Source: Burkholderia sp. GAS332 | Lineage (GTDB): Bacteria > Pseudomonadota > Gammaproteobacteria > Burkholderiales > Burkholderiaceae | Length of the DNA stretch: 64,000 nt | Reading direction: 5' to 3' | NCBI GenBank assembly: GCA_900142905.1 | Contig: FSRV01000002.1 | Coordinates: 1,178,001 to 1,242,000 of the forward strand | Shown here: piece after piece, positions 1 to 9,396 of the stretch | Layout of the letters: each line of letters begins with the position of its first letter | How positions within the stretch are numbered: position 1 is the stretch's first letter | Program-made: the position numbers and the translations under genes | The notes under the pieces: generated by a model | The model's database searches: none | What the model was told of the DNA's origin: nothing | The model's input: only the letters and a program-made list of their open reading frames with translations

Positions 1-89
1 CTGATTTGCTTGGTTCGTGCTTCAAGCCGAAGCCGCTAATCTTGGCGACAAGCTCCCTCCATTACTTTCTATCCTAGGTCATAGCGTTC

Positions 90-1097
90 ATGAAACTCAC
101 ACGTCGTCTCTCAACTCTCGGCGCTTCAGTCGCGCTGGCGCTGACGCTTGTACACGGCACGGCGGCGCGCGCGGAAACGGTCAACATCGCCTATCAATAT
201 GGCGCCGATCCGGCCAAGCTCGCTCAGGCTAGCGCGGCGTATGAAAAGGCCACCGGTTGGACCATCAACTGGCGGCGCTTCGATACCGGCGCGGACGTGG
301 TTGCAGCGCTGGCCTCTGGCGACATTCAGATTGGCGATGTGGGTTCGAGCCCGTTTGCGGCCGCTGTCAGCCGAGGCTTGCCGATCGAGGCCGTCGTCCT
401 CAATGCGCTGACCGGCGATTCGGAAGCGCTGGTCGTTCGCAACGGCGCTCATATCGACAAGCCCCAGGACCTGATCGGCAAGACGGTGGCGACGCCGTTC
501 GTCTCGACCAGCCATTACAGCCTGTTGGCTGCCCTGAAGCACTGGAATATCGATCCTAAACAGGTGCATATCGTCAACCTGGGTCCGACCGAAACTGTCG
601 CGGCCTGGGCGCGCGGCGATATCGATGCGGCCTATACATGGGATCCGGCGTTGGGCAAGGCGAAGCAGAGCGGCAAGGTGCTGGTCGATTCGACCCAGGT
701 TGGCAAGTGGGGTTCGCCGACGTTCGACCTGTGGGCGGTGCGCAAAGATTTCGCGCAAGCGCATCCGGATTTCGTCCAGAAGTTCGTAGGGGTCACGCTG
801 CAATCCATCTCGGACTATCGAGCTAACGGCAAGTCCTGGACGGCAGGTTCCCCGCAAGTGGCGGCGATCGCGAAGTTGAGCGGCGCAAGCCCGGCCGATG
901 TGCCGGAACTGCTCGCGGGCAACGTCTATCCGGTCGCGAGCGAACAGGCTTCACCCGCGCTGCTCGGTGCCGGGACCGCCAAGGCTGTCGCGGCGACGGC
1001 GCGCTTTCTAAGCGAGCAGAAGAAGATCGATCAAGTCCTGCCTGACTACGGCAATTCGATCACCACACAGTTTGTTCAGGTGTCCGCGTCTAAATGA
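90..1097 (+). CDS. tauA: Taurine/sulfonate ABC transporter substrate-binding protein
   Basis: Periplasmic binding protein that delivers taurine or a related sulfonate to the membrane transporter. The 335-residue product starts with a Sec signal peptide (basic MKLTRR, then a hydrophobic stretch ending in ARA before ETVNIAYQ), followed by a SsuA/TauA-type fold that includes a GDIQIGDVGSSPF segment and TETVAAWARGDIDAAYTWDP. The ATPase and permease genes follow in the same direction after 27 bases, so it heads an operon. Ligand specificity is inferred from family resemblance and from the tauD-like gene downstream. No strong ribosome binding site is visible before the ATG, but the signal peptide fixes the start. 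Confidence 0.9.
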   Translation: MKLTRRLSTLGASVALALTLVHGTAARAETVNIAYQYGADPAKLAQASAAYEKATGWTINWRRFDTGADVVAALASGDIQIGDVGSSPFAAAVSRGLPIEAVVLNALTGDSEALVVRNGAHIDKPQDLIGKTVATPFVSTSHYSLLAALKHWNIDPKQVHIVNLGPTETVAAWARGDIDAAYTWDPALGKAKQSGKVLVDSTQVGKWGSPTFDLWAVRKDFAQAHPDFVQKFVGVTLQSISDYRANGKSWTAGSPQVAAIAKLSGASPADVPELLAGNVYPVASEQASPALLGAGTAKAVAATARFLSEQKKIDQVLPDYGNSITTQFVQVSASK

Positions 1098-1124
1098 CGA
1101 GAGGAATCGATCCGGGAGCAGGGT

Positions 1125-1907
1125 ATGGCTGAACTGAGCGCACAGCACGCCGATGTGATCTATGACACACCGCGTGGGCAACTCACTGCACTTCAGGATG
1201 TTTCTGTGTCCGTGCACAGCGGCGAGATCGTCGTTGCGCTCGGTGCGTCCGGATGCGGCAAGAGCACGCTTCTGTCATTGTTCGCCGGTTTTCTGAAGCC
1301 GACCTCGGGCCGCGTGACGATTGACGGGGCCCTGGTCACGGGCCCGGACGCAAACCGGGGTGTCGTGTTCCAGGACGATGCGCTCATGCCGTGGCTCAAT
1401 GTGATAGACAACGTGAGCTTCGGTCTGCGCATGCAAGGCGTTGGCCGCGCAGCGCGCAACGCACGTGCCGCGGAAGTCCTCCAGTTGGTCAAGCTGCAGG
1501 GCTTCGAGCAGCACCGCATTGATGAGATTTCCGGTGGCATGCGCCAACGTGTCGGGCTGGCTCGGGCGCTCGCCGCGGATCCGTCGTTCCTGCTGATGGA
1601 CGAGCCACTCGGTGCGCTCGACGCACTCACCCGGGAGCATATGCAAACGCTGCTGCTCGACGTGTGGCACGCGACCGAGAAGGGCATTTTTCTGATTACG
1701 CACAGCATCGAGGAGGCCATCATGCTCGCCACCGAACTGCTGATCCTGTCTCCGAGGCCGGGCCGCGTGGTCGCGAGGCATAAGCTCGACTTTGCGCGCC
1801 GCTATGCAGCAGGCGAACCCACCCGTTCGATCAAAACCGATCCCGCCTTCACCGAGATCCGGATTGCATTGCTTGACCAGCTTATTCGCGAGACCGAGGA
1901 GGTTTGA
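1125..1907 (+). CDS. tauB: Taurine/sulfonate ABC transporter ATP-binding protein
   Basis: Cytoplasmic ATPase that powers sulfonate import. In the 260-residue product the Walker A motif GASGCGKST lies at about residues 40-48, the Q-loop sits in [12 protein letters not shown], the signature is [15 protein letters not shown] and Walker B is [11 protein letters not shown], with the switch histidine in [10 protein letters not shown]. This is the length and layout of the NitT/TauT (SsuB/TauB) family. The stop codon is one base from the GTG of the permease gene, so the two are translationally coupled. Motifs are seen directly; the substrate follows from the neighbours. Confidence 0.9.
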   Translation: MAELSAQHADVIYDTPRGQLTALQDVSVSVHSGEIVVALGASGCGKSTLLSLFAGFLKPTSGRVTIDGALVTGPDANRGVVFQDDALMPWLNVIDNVSFGLRMQGVGRAARNARAAEVLQLVKLQGFEQHRIDEISGGMRQRVGLARALAADPSFLLMDEPLGALDALTREHMQTLLLDVWHATEKGIFLITHSIEEAIMLATELLILSPRPGRVVARHKLDFARRYAAGEPTRSIKTDPAFTEIRIALLDQLIRETEEV

Positions 1908-1908
1908 C

Positions 1909-2769
1909 GTGCCGTCAACCGAACAGAATCTGAGTGGCCCAATCGCGCTCGATCATGCTGAGCGTGAGACGCCGGCCTCAGCCCCACGGTGGCGTTGGCC
2001 GCAGATCCATGCGGGCCACGCGGCCACGTTGATCACGGTAGCGGTGCTGCTGCTGGGGTGGTGGATCGCCAGCCATCGAAGATGGTTACCCGCGGTGCTG
2101 TTGCCAACGCCGGAAGAGGTGCTGCACAAGCTGATCGTGCTAAACACCGAGGGCTTCGATGACGCGACGCTTGGGCAGCATCTGTTCGCGAGTCTCTCGC
2201 GCATTGCGATCGCCTTTGTGTTGGCCCTTTTGACAGCGATCCCCGCGGGACTGCTCATCGCGACAAATCGGATTGTGCGTGGCGCGCTGGATCCGCTGAT
2301 CGAGTTTTATCGTCCCATTCCCCCGCTTGCCTACTTGCCGCTCATGGTGATCTGGTTTGGCATTGGCGAGCTTTCGAAGGTTCTGCTCATCTATCTGACC
2401 ATCTTTGCGCCGCTCACCATTGCGACGGCGTCGGGTGCGAGCCGGGTGGCGAAAAGCCGGTTGCAGGCGGCGTCGTCTTTAGGGGCCACGCCGTTCAAGC
2501 TGCTTCGCTATGTCGTGCTGCCAAGTGCGCTCCCAGACATACTCACAGGGGTGCGGATCGCGCTTGGCGCAGGGTGGTCTACTCTCGTGGCCGCTGAATT
2601 GATCGCCGCGACGCGCGGCCTGGGTTTTATGGTGTATTCGGCGTCGCGCTTCCTCGTCACCGATGTGGTCATTGCGGGCATTCTTGTCATCGGAGCGATT
2701 GCACTGGTGCTCGAGATCGGCTTGCGACGATTGCAGAAGCACTTGACGCCCTGGCAGACCAATAGTTGA
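1909..2769 (+). CDS. tauC: Taurine/sulfonate ABC transporter permease
   Basis: Inner-membrane permease of the sulfonate importer. I place the start at the GTG at 1909 (MPSTEQNLSG), which follows GAGGAGG at 1896-1902; the reading frame stays open further upstream into tauB, but that stretch is tauB coding sequence. The product is about 286 residues with about six membrane spans (for example LITVAVLLLGWWIA and IAIAFVLALLTAIPAGLLI) and an EAA-type loop, ASSLGATPFKLLRYVVLPSA, that contacts the ATPase. It is the last gene of the tauABC unit; 220 bases separate it from the dioxygenase gene. Confidence 0.88.
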   Translation: MPSTEQNLSGPIALDHAERETPASAPRWRWPQIHAGHAATLITVAVLLLGWWIASHRRWLPAVLLPTPEEVLHKLIVLNTEGFDDATLGQHLFASLSRIAIAFVLALLTAIPAGLLIATNRIVRGALDPLIEFYRPIPPLAYLPLMVIWFGIGELSKVLLIYLTIFAPLTIATASGASRVAKSRLQAASSLGATPFKLLRYVVLPSALPDILTGVRIALGAGWSTLVAAELIAATRGLGFMVYSASRFLVTDVVIAGILVIGAIALVLEIGLRRLQKHLTPWQTNS

Positions 2770-2989
2770 GGGGCGGCTGTTTCGACCACCGGCAAGCTCA
2801 AGCGCTACGCCGCAGCGAACCGGGACTTGGGGCTGAACGAGGCCCGCAACACGTTAAAACATCGGGTTTATCACTCCAGCAGATAACCGTATCGGATTTG
2901 CTTCGTTGTCGTCGCGCGCGTGCGCCGGTAAATTCGTCTGACTGCGCCCTTGCTGGCGTCTTTCGAACTGATTCGACGAAGAGTGTCCT

Positions 2990-3898
2990 GTGACGACTGC
3001 CTTTGCACCCAACGCCGCCAGCGCCGCTGGCCATGCCAACCAAGCCCAGTCCATCGAAATTCGCGCTTTCGACGGTCCCGCCGGCGCGGAAGTTCTGGGC
3101 CTCGATCTCAGCAAGCCGCTGGGTCAGGACGATTTCGCACGCATCCACCGTGCCCATCTGGACCATCACGTGCTGGTGTTTCGCGATCAACGCATCACGC
3201 CGGATCAGCAGATTGCCTTCAGCCGCCGCTTCGGCCCGTTGCAGATTCACGTGCTGCATCAATTCCAGTTGCCGGGCTACCCGGAGGTGCTGATCGTCTC
3301 GAACATCGTCGAGAACGGCCAGCCGATCGGTCTCGGCGACGCCGGTCATTACTGGCATTCCGATCTGTCGTACAAGGAGAAGCCGAGCCTCGGTTCGCTG
3401 CTGCATGCGCAGGAGCTGCCTTCGGAAGGCGGCGACACGCTGTTCGCCAACATGCACCTCGCTTGGGACACGTTGCCGGCGCACTTGCGCAGCGCGGTGC
3501 AAGGGCGGTCGGCGGAGCACACGTATCTCGCGAAATACGCGGAATTGCAGAAGCGCAGCCCGTGGCGGCCGAACCTGTCGGCGGAGCAGATCGCACAGGT
3601 CAAACCGGTGGTGCAGCCGATCGTGCGCACGCATCCTGAGACCGGGCGCCGCGCGCTCTTCGTCAGCGAGCATTTCACGACCCGCGTGATCGGCTTGCCG
3701 GAAGACGAGAGCAAGTCATTGCTCGAGGAAATTTTCGCGCACAGCGTGCGCCCCGAGCATCTGTACCGGCATCAATGGGCCGAACACGACATGGTGTTCT
3801 GGGACAACCGCTCATTGATGCATCTGGCAGCCGGTACGCCAGATCGTCTGCGCCGCAAACTGTATCGCACGACGATTGAAGGCGACGTGCCGTTCTGA
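2990..3898 (+). CDS. tauD: TauD/TfdA-family Fe(II)/2-oxoglutarate dioxygenase, probable taurine dioxygenase
   Basis: Cytoplasmic oxygenase expected to hydroxylate the carbon next to the sulfonate group, using O2 and 2-oxoglutarate and releasing sulfite. The 302-residue product has the facial triad: HSD in HYWHSDLSYKEKPS, and the distal histidine in WDNRSLMHLA, followed by RLRRKLYRT carrying the 2-oxoglutarate-binding arginine. The start is a GTG at 2990; no better ATG lies near. A tauABC set upstream and a second sulfonate-type transporter downstream support an alkylsulfonate substrate. TfdA-like activity on another acid cannot be excluded from the sequence. Confidence 0.85.
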   Translation: MTTAFAPNAASAAGHANQAQSIEIRAFDGPAGAEVLGLDLSKPLGQDDFARIHRAHLDHHVLVFRDQRITPDQQIAFSRRFGPLQIHVLHQFQLPGYPEVLIVSNIVENGQPIGLGDAGHYWHSDLSYKEKPSLGSLLHAQELPSEGGDTLFANMHLAWDTLPAHLRSAVQGRSAEHTYLAKYAELQKRSPWRPNLSAEQIAQVKPVVQPIVRTHPETGRRALFVSEHFTTRVIGLPEDESKSLLEEIFAHSVRPEHLYRHQWAEHDMVFWDNRSLMHLAAGTPDRLRRKLYRTTIEGDVPF

Positions 3899-3922
3899 CG
3901 GCAACGCCGCCCGTCCTGACCA

Positions 3923-3954
3923 CGCCCACACGCCCACACGCCCACACGCCCACA
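3923..3954. repeat. Short tandem repeat, 4 x CGCCCACA
   Basis: Four perfect copies of the octamer CGCCCACA lie between the tauD stop and the next gene, 25 bases before that gene's start. A repeat like this could change copy number by slippage and alter spacing in the 5' leader. No function is proven. Confidence 0.85.
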
Positions 3955-3979
3955 CACGCACATGCTGACCGGAGTTCCG

Positions 3980-5032
3980 ATGCTTGCCAGGTTTCGCCCG
4001 ACCGCTGCGCGGTCGTCTTTTTCTCGTCGTTTGACCGCAACGCTGCTGATCTTATCGATGGGGGTGGCCGGCTTCGGGGCAACCGTGCCCGCGCATGCTG
4101 AAGGCCAGATCCGCATTGCCGAACAGTTCGGCATCGTCTATTTGCTGCTGAACGTGGCGCGCGACCAGCAGTTCGTCGAGAAAGAAGGGCGTAAGCAGGG
4201 GCTCGACATCAAGGTCGACTGGGTGAAACTCTCGGGTGGGGCCGCCGTCAACGACGCGCTGCTCTCCGGCGCGGTGGATATCGCCGGTGCGGGCGTCGGC
4301 CCCTTGCTGACGATCTGGGACCGCACGCACGGCAAGCAGAACGTGAAGGGCGTGGCGTCGCTCGGTAACCTGCCGTATTACCTCGTCAGCAACAATCCGA
4401 ATGTCAAGACGATCGCCGACTTCACCGAGAAGGACCGCATCGCGGTGCCGGCTGTCAATGTATCGGTGCAATCGCGCGTGCTGCAATACGCGGCGGCGAA
4501 GCGTTGGGGCGACAAGGATTACAACCGCCTCGACAAGTTCACGCAGGCGCTGCCGCATCCCGATGCGGCCGCGGCGATCATCGCGGGCGGCACGGAAATC
4601 ACCGGACACTTCGGCAATCCGCCGTTTCAGGAGCAGGAACTCGCCGGCAATCCGAAGGCGCACATCGTGCTGAGTTCGTACGACGTGCTGGGTGGCCCGA
4701 GCTCGGCAACCGTCCTGTACGCGACGGAGAAATTCCGCGACAACAATCCGAAGACCTACCGCGCATTTGTCGATGCGCTGGCCGATGCCGCACGCTTTAT
4801 CTCGGCGAATCCCGACGCTGCCGCCGATATCTACATCCGGACGAATCAGTCGAAAATCGACCGTAATCTGCTGTTGAAGGTCATCAAGGATCCGCAGGTG
4901 CAGTTCAAGGTCGCACCGCAGAACACGTTCGGACTCGCGCAGTTCATGTATCGCGTCGGCGTCATCAAGAACGAGCCCAAGTCGTGGAAGGATTATTTCT
5001 TCGACGACCCGGCAACTGCGGCGGGAAGTTGA
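3980..5032 (+). CDS. NitT/TauT-family ABC transporter substrate-binding protein
   Basis: Second periplasmic binding protein of the sulfonate/nitrate type. I choose the ATG at 3980 because GGAG at 3971-3974 precedes it by five bases; an in-frame ATG at 3962 lacks this site. The 350-residue product has a signal peptide ending AHA before EGQIRIAEQ, then NMT1/SsuA-like sequence (GGAAVNDALLSGAVDIAGAGVGPLL). An ATPase and a permease follow. Its placement after tauD suggests another organosulfonate; nitrate or a pyrimidine precursor are alternatives for this family. Confidence 0.82.
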   Translation: MLARFRPTAARSSFSRRLTATLLILSMGVAGFGATVPAHAEGQIRIAEQFGIVYLLLNVARDQQFVEKEGRKQGLDIKVDWVKLSGGAAVNDALLSGAVDIAGAGVGPLLTIWDRTHGKQNVKGVASLGNLPYYLVSNNPNVKTIADFTEKDRIAVPAVNVSVQSRVLQYAAAKRWGDKDYNRLDKFTQALPHPDAAAAIIAGGTEITGHFGNPPFQEQELAGNPKAHIVLSSYDVLGGPSSATVLYATEKFRDNNPKTYRAFVDALADAARFISANPDAAADIYIRTNQSKIDRNLLLKVIKDPQVQFKVAPQNTFGLAQFMYRVGVIKNEPKSWKDYFFDDPATAAGS

Positions 5033-5102
5033 GCATGATTTTCTTCGCGAGCTTCGCCGGCAATTCATCGGCCCGTGTGGTCGGCCTACAGGGAGTGATC
5101 TG

Positions 5103-5936
5103 ATGGTGGCCAATCCTACTTTGCTGTTTCCGAACGACGCTGCTGAACAGGCCGCACCGGCGACCAGCGAAAGGCTGCTCGCGGTCGAGAATGTCAACCT
5201 CGAATACCGCACGCGCGAGCGGATCGTTCGCGCGACCCATGACGTGAGTTTCGATGTCTACGGTGGCGACCGCTTCGTGCTGCTGGGACCGTCGGGTTGC
5301 GGCAAATCGACCCTGCTCAAAGCGGTAGCGGGCTTTATCGAACCGACCTCCGGCAGTATCTCGCTCGATGGCCAGACGGTGCGAGGCCCCGGTGCCGATC
5401 GCATCGTCGTGTTTCAGGAATTCGATCAGTTGCCGCCGTGGAAGACGGTTCTGCAGAACGTCGCCTTTCCGTTGCGTGTCGCGAAGAAGCTTTCGCGCGC
5501 TGAAGCCAACGAGCGTGCGCTGCATTATCTCGAGAAGGTGGGGCTTGCCTCGTTTGCCAAGGCCTATCCGCATACGTTGTCGGGCGGCATGAAGCAGCGC
5601 GTCGCGATTGCTCGCGCGCTGGCGATGCAGCCGCGCGTGCTGCTGATGGACGAACCGTTTGCCGCGCTCGATGCGCTCACGCGCCGCAAGATGCAGGAGG
5701 AGCTGTTGCGTTTGTGGGAGGAGGTGAACTTCACGCTGCTGTTCGTGACGCATTCGATCGAAGAGGCGCTGGTGGTCGGTAATCGCATTCTGTTGCTGTC
5801 GCCGCATCCAGGCCGCGTGCGCGCCGAGCTTAACAGTCACCAGTATTCGCAGGATAGTTTCGGGCGCAGCGACTTTCAGCGCAGCGTCGCGCGTATTCAT
5901 CATCTGCTGTTTGAGCAGACGGAGGCTGTGCAATGA
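5103..5936 (+). CDS. NitT/TauT-family ABC transporter ATP-binding protein
   Basis: ATPase of the second importer, 277 residues. Walker A is GPSGCGKST near residues 62-70, followed by VVFQEFDQLPPW (Q-loop), LSGGMKQRVAIARALA (signature) and LLMDEPFAALD (Walker B), with the switch histidine in LLFVTHSIEEA. It starts 70 bases after the binding-protein gene and overlaps the permease gene by four bases (ATGA), so the pair is translationally coupled. It resembles the TauB-like gene at 1125 in layout but is clearly a separate paralogue. Confidence 0.88.
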   Translation: MVANPTLLFPNDAAEQAAPATSERLLAVENVNLEYRTRERIVRATHDVSFDVYGGDRFVLLGPSGCGKSTLLKAVAGFIEPTSGSISLDGQTVRGPGADRIVVFQEFDQLPPWKTVLQNVAFPLRVAKKLSRAEANERALHYLEKVGLASFAKAYPHTLSGGMKQRVAIARALAMQPRVLLMDEPFAALDALTRRKMQEELLRLWEEVNFTLLFVTHSIEEALVVGNRILLLSPHPGRVRAELNSHQYSQDSFGRSDFQRSVARIHHLLFEQTEAVQ

Positions 5937-6811
5937 GTTCTCCCGCTACGCTGTTGCCGCCGGTTCGTGAAGAGTATGAGCGGCCGCTCGAACCGCTCGG
6001 TGAACTTGTTCTCGAAACCCCGCTGCCGTTCGGCAAGCGCATTTTTGCGCAAAGCTGGTTGCGCAAGACACTGATTGCGCTGGTGCTGATCGTGATATGG
6101 GAGATCGCCGCGCGTGCGGTCGACAACGATCTGCTGCTGCCGACTTTCGGCGCGACGTTCAGCGCCTTCGTACAAGGTATCTGGTCGGGCGAACTGCTGC
6201 AGAAAACGGCGGTGTCGATGTCCGTGCTGCTGCGTGGCTATCTGCTTGGCGCTGCACTTGCCTTTGTTCTGACGTCGCTTGCCGTATCGACGCGTATAGG
6301 CCGGGATGTCCTGTCGATGCTGACCGCGATGTTCAACCCGTTGCCTTCAATCGCGCTGTTGCCGCTCGCTTTGCTCTGGTTCGGCCTCGGCACCGGCAGC
6401 CTGCTGTTCGTTCTGGTGCACTCGGTGCTGTGGCCGCTTGCGCTCAACACCTACTCCGGTTTTCAATCGGTGCCGGCGACGCTGCGTATGACGGGGCGTA
6501 ACTACGGGCTCACGGGCATGCGCCATGTGCTGCTGATCCTGGTGCCGGCGGCATTGCCGTCGATTCTTGCCGGCTTGCGAGTGGGCTGGGCGTTTGCATG
6601 GCGCACGTTGATCGCCGCCGAACTCGTATTCGGTGCGAGTTCCGGTAGCGGTGGGCTGGGCTGGTACATCTTCCAGAATCGCAACGAGCTGTACACGGAT
6701 CGCGTTTTCGCAGGGTTGGCCGCGGTGATCGTGATCGGCTTGCTGATCGAGCATCTGGTATTCGATACGCTCGAGCGCGTGACCGTTCGGCGCTGGGGCG
6801 TGCAGCACTAA
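5933..6811 (+). CDS. NitT/TauT-family ABC transporter permease
   Basis: Inner-membrane permease of the second importer, 292 residues with about six predicted spans (for example LIALVLIVIWEIAARAV and GYLLGAALAFVLTSLAV). The EAA-type loop is visible as NYGLTGMRHVLLILVPAALP. An N-terminal cytoplasmic stretch of about 45 residues precedes the first span, longer than in TauC. The last four bases overlap the stop of the convergent AraC-type gene, so there is no room for an intergenic terminator. Confidence 0.87.
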   Translation: MSSPATLLPPVREEYERPLEPLGELVLETPLPFGKRIFAQSWLRKTLIALVLIVIWEIAARAVDNDLLLPTFGATFSAFVQGIWSGELLQKTAVSMSVLLRGYLLGAALAFVLTSLAVSTRIGRDVLSMLTAMFNPLPSIALLPLALLWFGLGTGSLLFVLVHSVLWPLALNTYSGFQSVPATLRMTGRNYGLTGMRHVLLILVPAALPSILAGLRVGWAFAWRTLIAAELVFGASSGSGGLGWYIFQNRNELYTDRVFAGLAAVIVIGLLIEHLVFDTLERVTVRRWGVQH

Positions 6812-7713
6812 CCCGCCTGCTCCTCGCGCGCATACTGCGTAGGCGGCCGGCCGACGTGCCGTGTGAAGGCGACGCTGAAGGTGCTGGCGGAGCTGTAGCC
6901 GACGCGCAGCGCAATCTCGGCAATACGGCCTTCGTTGCGGCGCAGCAGGTTCTTCGCGAGCGCCATGCGCCACGTGAGCAGATATTCCATCGGCGCGACG
7001 CCGACCGCGCGGCTGAAGCGCTCGAAAAAGGTCGAGCGCGAGAGCGCGGCCTCCTTCGCGAGCTCAGCAACTGTCCACGCGTGCGTTGGGTGTTCGTGCA
7101 TTTCACGGATCGCGGCCGCCAGCCGGCTGTCGGCGAGCCCGCGCACCAGGCCCGGTGACGCGTTCGTTTCTGCCGTGGACCGCAACGCCTCGATGAGCAG
7201 CACTTCCAGCAGTCGTGAGAGCACGACCTCGCGCGCGGGCCGCTGCTCGCGCGTTTCCTCTCGCACCAGTTGCACGAGCGTGGCCAGCCGCTGTTCGCCG
7301 CGGACATGGACGAATTGCGGTAGCAGCGAAACCAGCAGGGACGCATCCGGTGAACCGAAGCTGCAATGGCCCGCGACCATTCGCAAGTCGATCGGATTGT
7401 CCGGCGCGCCGATTCTGAATTCACCATTGCCCAGCGCGACGGGCGCCAGCGTCTCGACCCCCGGCGGTGGGGGTTCGAGGCTGGACATCGCAACGCCGTA
7501 GGCCGCGGGAATCAGGACGAAGTCACCCGACAGGAGCTCGATCGGCTCGTGTCCGTCGATCGCGATATGGCACCCGCCCTCGAGAATCACACAATAGAAC
7601 GGCTGGCCGGCATCTGAGCGGCTAATGTGCCAAGGGCTGGCGCCGAGGACGAGTTTGGAGAACCGGGCACCCGGCTGGAGCAGTGTCACGACTTCGGCTA
7701 AGGGATCGATCAT
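6808..7713 (-). CDS. AraC-family transcriptional regulator with N-terminal cupin sensor domain
   Basis: DNA-binding regulator of 301 residues. The N-terminal half is a cupin-like ligand domain (GASPWHISRSDAGQPFYCVILEGG, HEPIELLSGDFVLIPA), and the C-terminal hundred residues carry two helix-turn-helix units (WTVAELAKEAALSRSTFFERFSR and GRIAEIALRVGYSSASTFSVAF), the AraC/XylS layout. It is divergent from the dehydrogenase gene at 7815 with about 100 bases between them, so that gene and possibly its neighbour are the likely targets. AraC regulators with this cupin type often sit beside oxidoreductase genes. Confidence 0.88.
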   Translation of the reverse strand: MIDPLAEVVTLLQPGARFSKLVLGASPWHISRSDAGQPFYCVILEGGCHIAIDGHEPIELLSGDFVLIPAAYGVAMSSLEPPPPGVETLAPVALGNGEFRIGAPDNPIDLRMVAGHCSFGSPDASLLVSLLPQFVHVRGEQRLATLVQLVREETREQRPAREVVLSRLLEVLLIEALRSTAETNASPGLVRGLADSRLAAAIREMHEHPTHAWTVAELAKEAALSRSTFFERFSRAVGVAPMEYLLTWRMALAKNLLRRNEGRIAEIALRVGYSSASTFSVAFTRHVGRPPTQYAREEQAG

Positions 7714-7814
7714 CGCCGGACTCCTGCAAATGAAATTCGGATGATTGATTGTAGCAAGTACGGTCTCGGAGATCTATCGTATGGGCACACCCAAACCATA
7801 TCGAGGGATTGCCC

Positions 7815-8564
7815 ATGAAAACCGTGCTGATCACCGGCTGCTCTTCAGGATTCGGACTCGAGATCGCTCGTTACTTTTTAGCCCGCGACTGGCAGGTCGT
7901 CGCCACGATGCGTACACCGCGTGCCGACGTGCTGCCGCCTTCAGACCGCCTGCGCGTGCTGGCGCTCGACGTCACCCATCCGGAGAGCATTCGCGAGGCT
8001 GTGGAGGCCGCAGGCCCGATCGACGTCCTCGTCAACAACGCGGGCTTCGGCGCGGCTTCCCCTGCCGAACTCGCCCCGATCGCGACGGTGCGCGAGGTTT
8101 TCGAAACTAACACCATCGGCACGATCGCAGTGACGCAAGCCGTGCTGCCCCAGTTCCGGCAGCGCAAGGCCGGCGTCGTCGTGAACGTCACGTCGAGCGT
8201 GACGCTCAAAGCGCTGCCTCTGCTCGCCGCGTACCGCGCGAGCAAGGCGGCGGTGAATGCATTCACCGAGTCGATGGCGCTGGAGCTCGAGCAGTTCGGC
8301 GTGCGGGCGCACCTAGTGCTGCCGGGCCGTGCGCCCGAGACCCGCTTCGGAGAGAACGCGCGCGCCCATATTCACGGCTTCGACCACGAGGCTTATGCCG
8401 ATCTCGTCAAGAGCGTCGTCGCGAGGATAGAGGATACGTCTGCCCCGATCACCCATGCACAGGACGTCGCCGAAGCCGTGTGGCGCGCGGCGACCGACCC
8501 GTCATCGCCGATGCGCATTCCGGCCGGCGCCGACGCCGAAGCATGGGCAGCCGAGGCGCGTTGA
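7815..8564 (+). CDS. Short-chain dehydrogenase/reductase (SDR)
   Basis: NAD(P)-dependent oxidoreductase of about 249 residues. The start is the ATG at 7815, preceded by CGAGGGA. It shows the classical SDR signs: the TGCSSGFG dinucleotide-binding glycine motif near the N-terminus, NNAG near residue 75, a serine in NVTSSVTL, and the YRASK catalytic pair. The substrate is not evident. It is divergent from the AraC gene and is followed in the same direction by a second SDR, suggesting a small co-regulated pair. Confidence 0.85.
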   Translation: MKTVLITGCSSGFGLEIARYFLARDWQVVATMRTPRADVLPPSDRLRVLALDVTHPESIREAVEAAGPIDVLVNNAGFGAASPAELAPIATVREVFETNTIGTIAVTQAVLPQFRQRKAGVVVNVTSSVTLKALPLLAAYRASKAAVNAFTESMALELEQFGVRAHLVLPGRAPETRFGENARAHIHGFDHEAYADLVKSVVARIEDTSAPITHAQDVAEAVWRAATDPSSPMRIPAGADAEAWAAEAR

Positions 8565-8626
8565 TCGGCCACCGCCGCTGCTCTGAATTTCTGCGCGCTA
8601 CTGCGCAATGCCACAAGGAGATTGCC

Positions 8627-9385
8627 ATGCAGGACAAACCCGTCGCCCTGGTCACCGGGGCTAATCAGGGAATCGGTCTTCAGATTGCCAAGGATCTAGC
8701 GGCACACGGCTTCACGGTGCTGGTTGGGTCGCGCAATTTCGAGCGCGGCGAGGCTGCGGCGCGGGAGGTTGGGCCGGCGGCCCGCGCGCTTCAACTCGAC
8801 GTGACGGATCAGGCTTCGGTCACCGCAGCTGCGCAGCGCGTGGGCAACGAGTTTGGCCGCCTCGACGTGCTCGTTCAGAACGCAGCCATTTCGAATACGA
8901 GCAGGCTGCCCGGCCAGTCCGTCGAGGAGTACGTCAAGACGACCCGCCCGAGCAACGTGTCAGTCGATGAAATGCGCGCGGTATGGGACACCAATGTGTT
9001 CGGTGTGCTCGCCGTCTACCAGGCGATGCTGCCGATTCTGCGCGAAACGCCTGGCGCCCGAATCGTCAACGTGTCGAGCGGCGTTGGGTCGCTGACGGCC
9101 AACTCAGATCCGGCCTTCGCCTACCGCGCGATCTTCGGCCCTGTCTATCCTGCGTCCAAAACGGCGCTCAACGCTTTGACGCTCGCCATGGCAATCGAGC
9201 TGGAGCCGGAGGGAATCAAGGTCAATGCCGTCTCTCCGGGCTTCACCAGGACGAACCTCAACGGATATGCGGGCACGCAGACTGTCGAGGAGGGCGCTCG
9301 CGAGGCGGTGCGCGTCGCGCTGCTGGGCCCGGACGGTCCCACAGGGACGTTCACGCGCTGGGAAAACGAAACGATCCCGTGGTGA
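8627..9385 (+). CDS. Short-chain dehydrogenase/reductase (SDR)
   Basis: Second SDR of 252 residues. The start is the ATG at 8627, after AAGGAG at 8615-8620 (MQDKPVALVTG). It has the TGANQGIG cofactor motif and the YPASK active-site pair; the usual NNAG is changed to QNAA. It resembles plant-carbonyl-reductase-like bacterial SDRs. The gene ends 12 bases before the convergent epimerase-like gene. The substrate is unknown. Confidence 0.85.
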   Translation: MQDKPVALVTGANQGIGLQIAKDLAAHGFTVLVGSRNFERGEAAAREVGPAARALQLDVTDQASVTAAAQRVGNEFGRLDVLVQNAAISNTSRLPGQSVEEYVKTTRPSNVSVDEMRAVWDTNVFGVLAVYQAMLPILRETPGARIVNVSSGVGSLTANSDPAFAYRAIFGPVYPASKTALNALTLAMAIELEPEGIKVNAVSPGFTRTNLNGYAGTQTVEEGAREAVRVALLGPDGPTGTFTRWENETIPW

Positions 9386-9396
9386 TGGAGTTCTAA

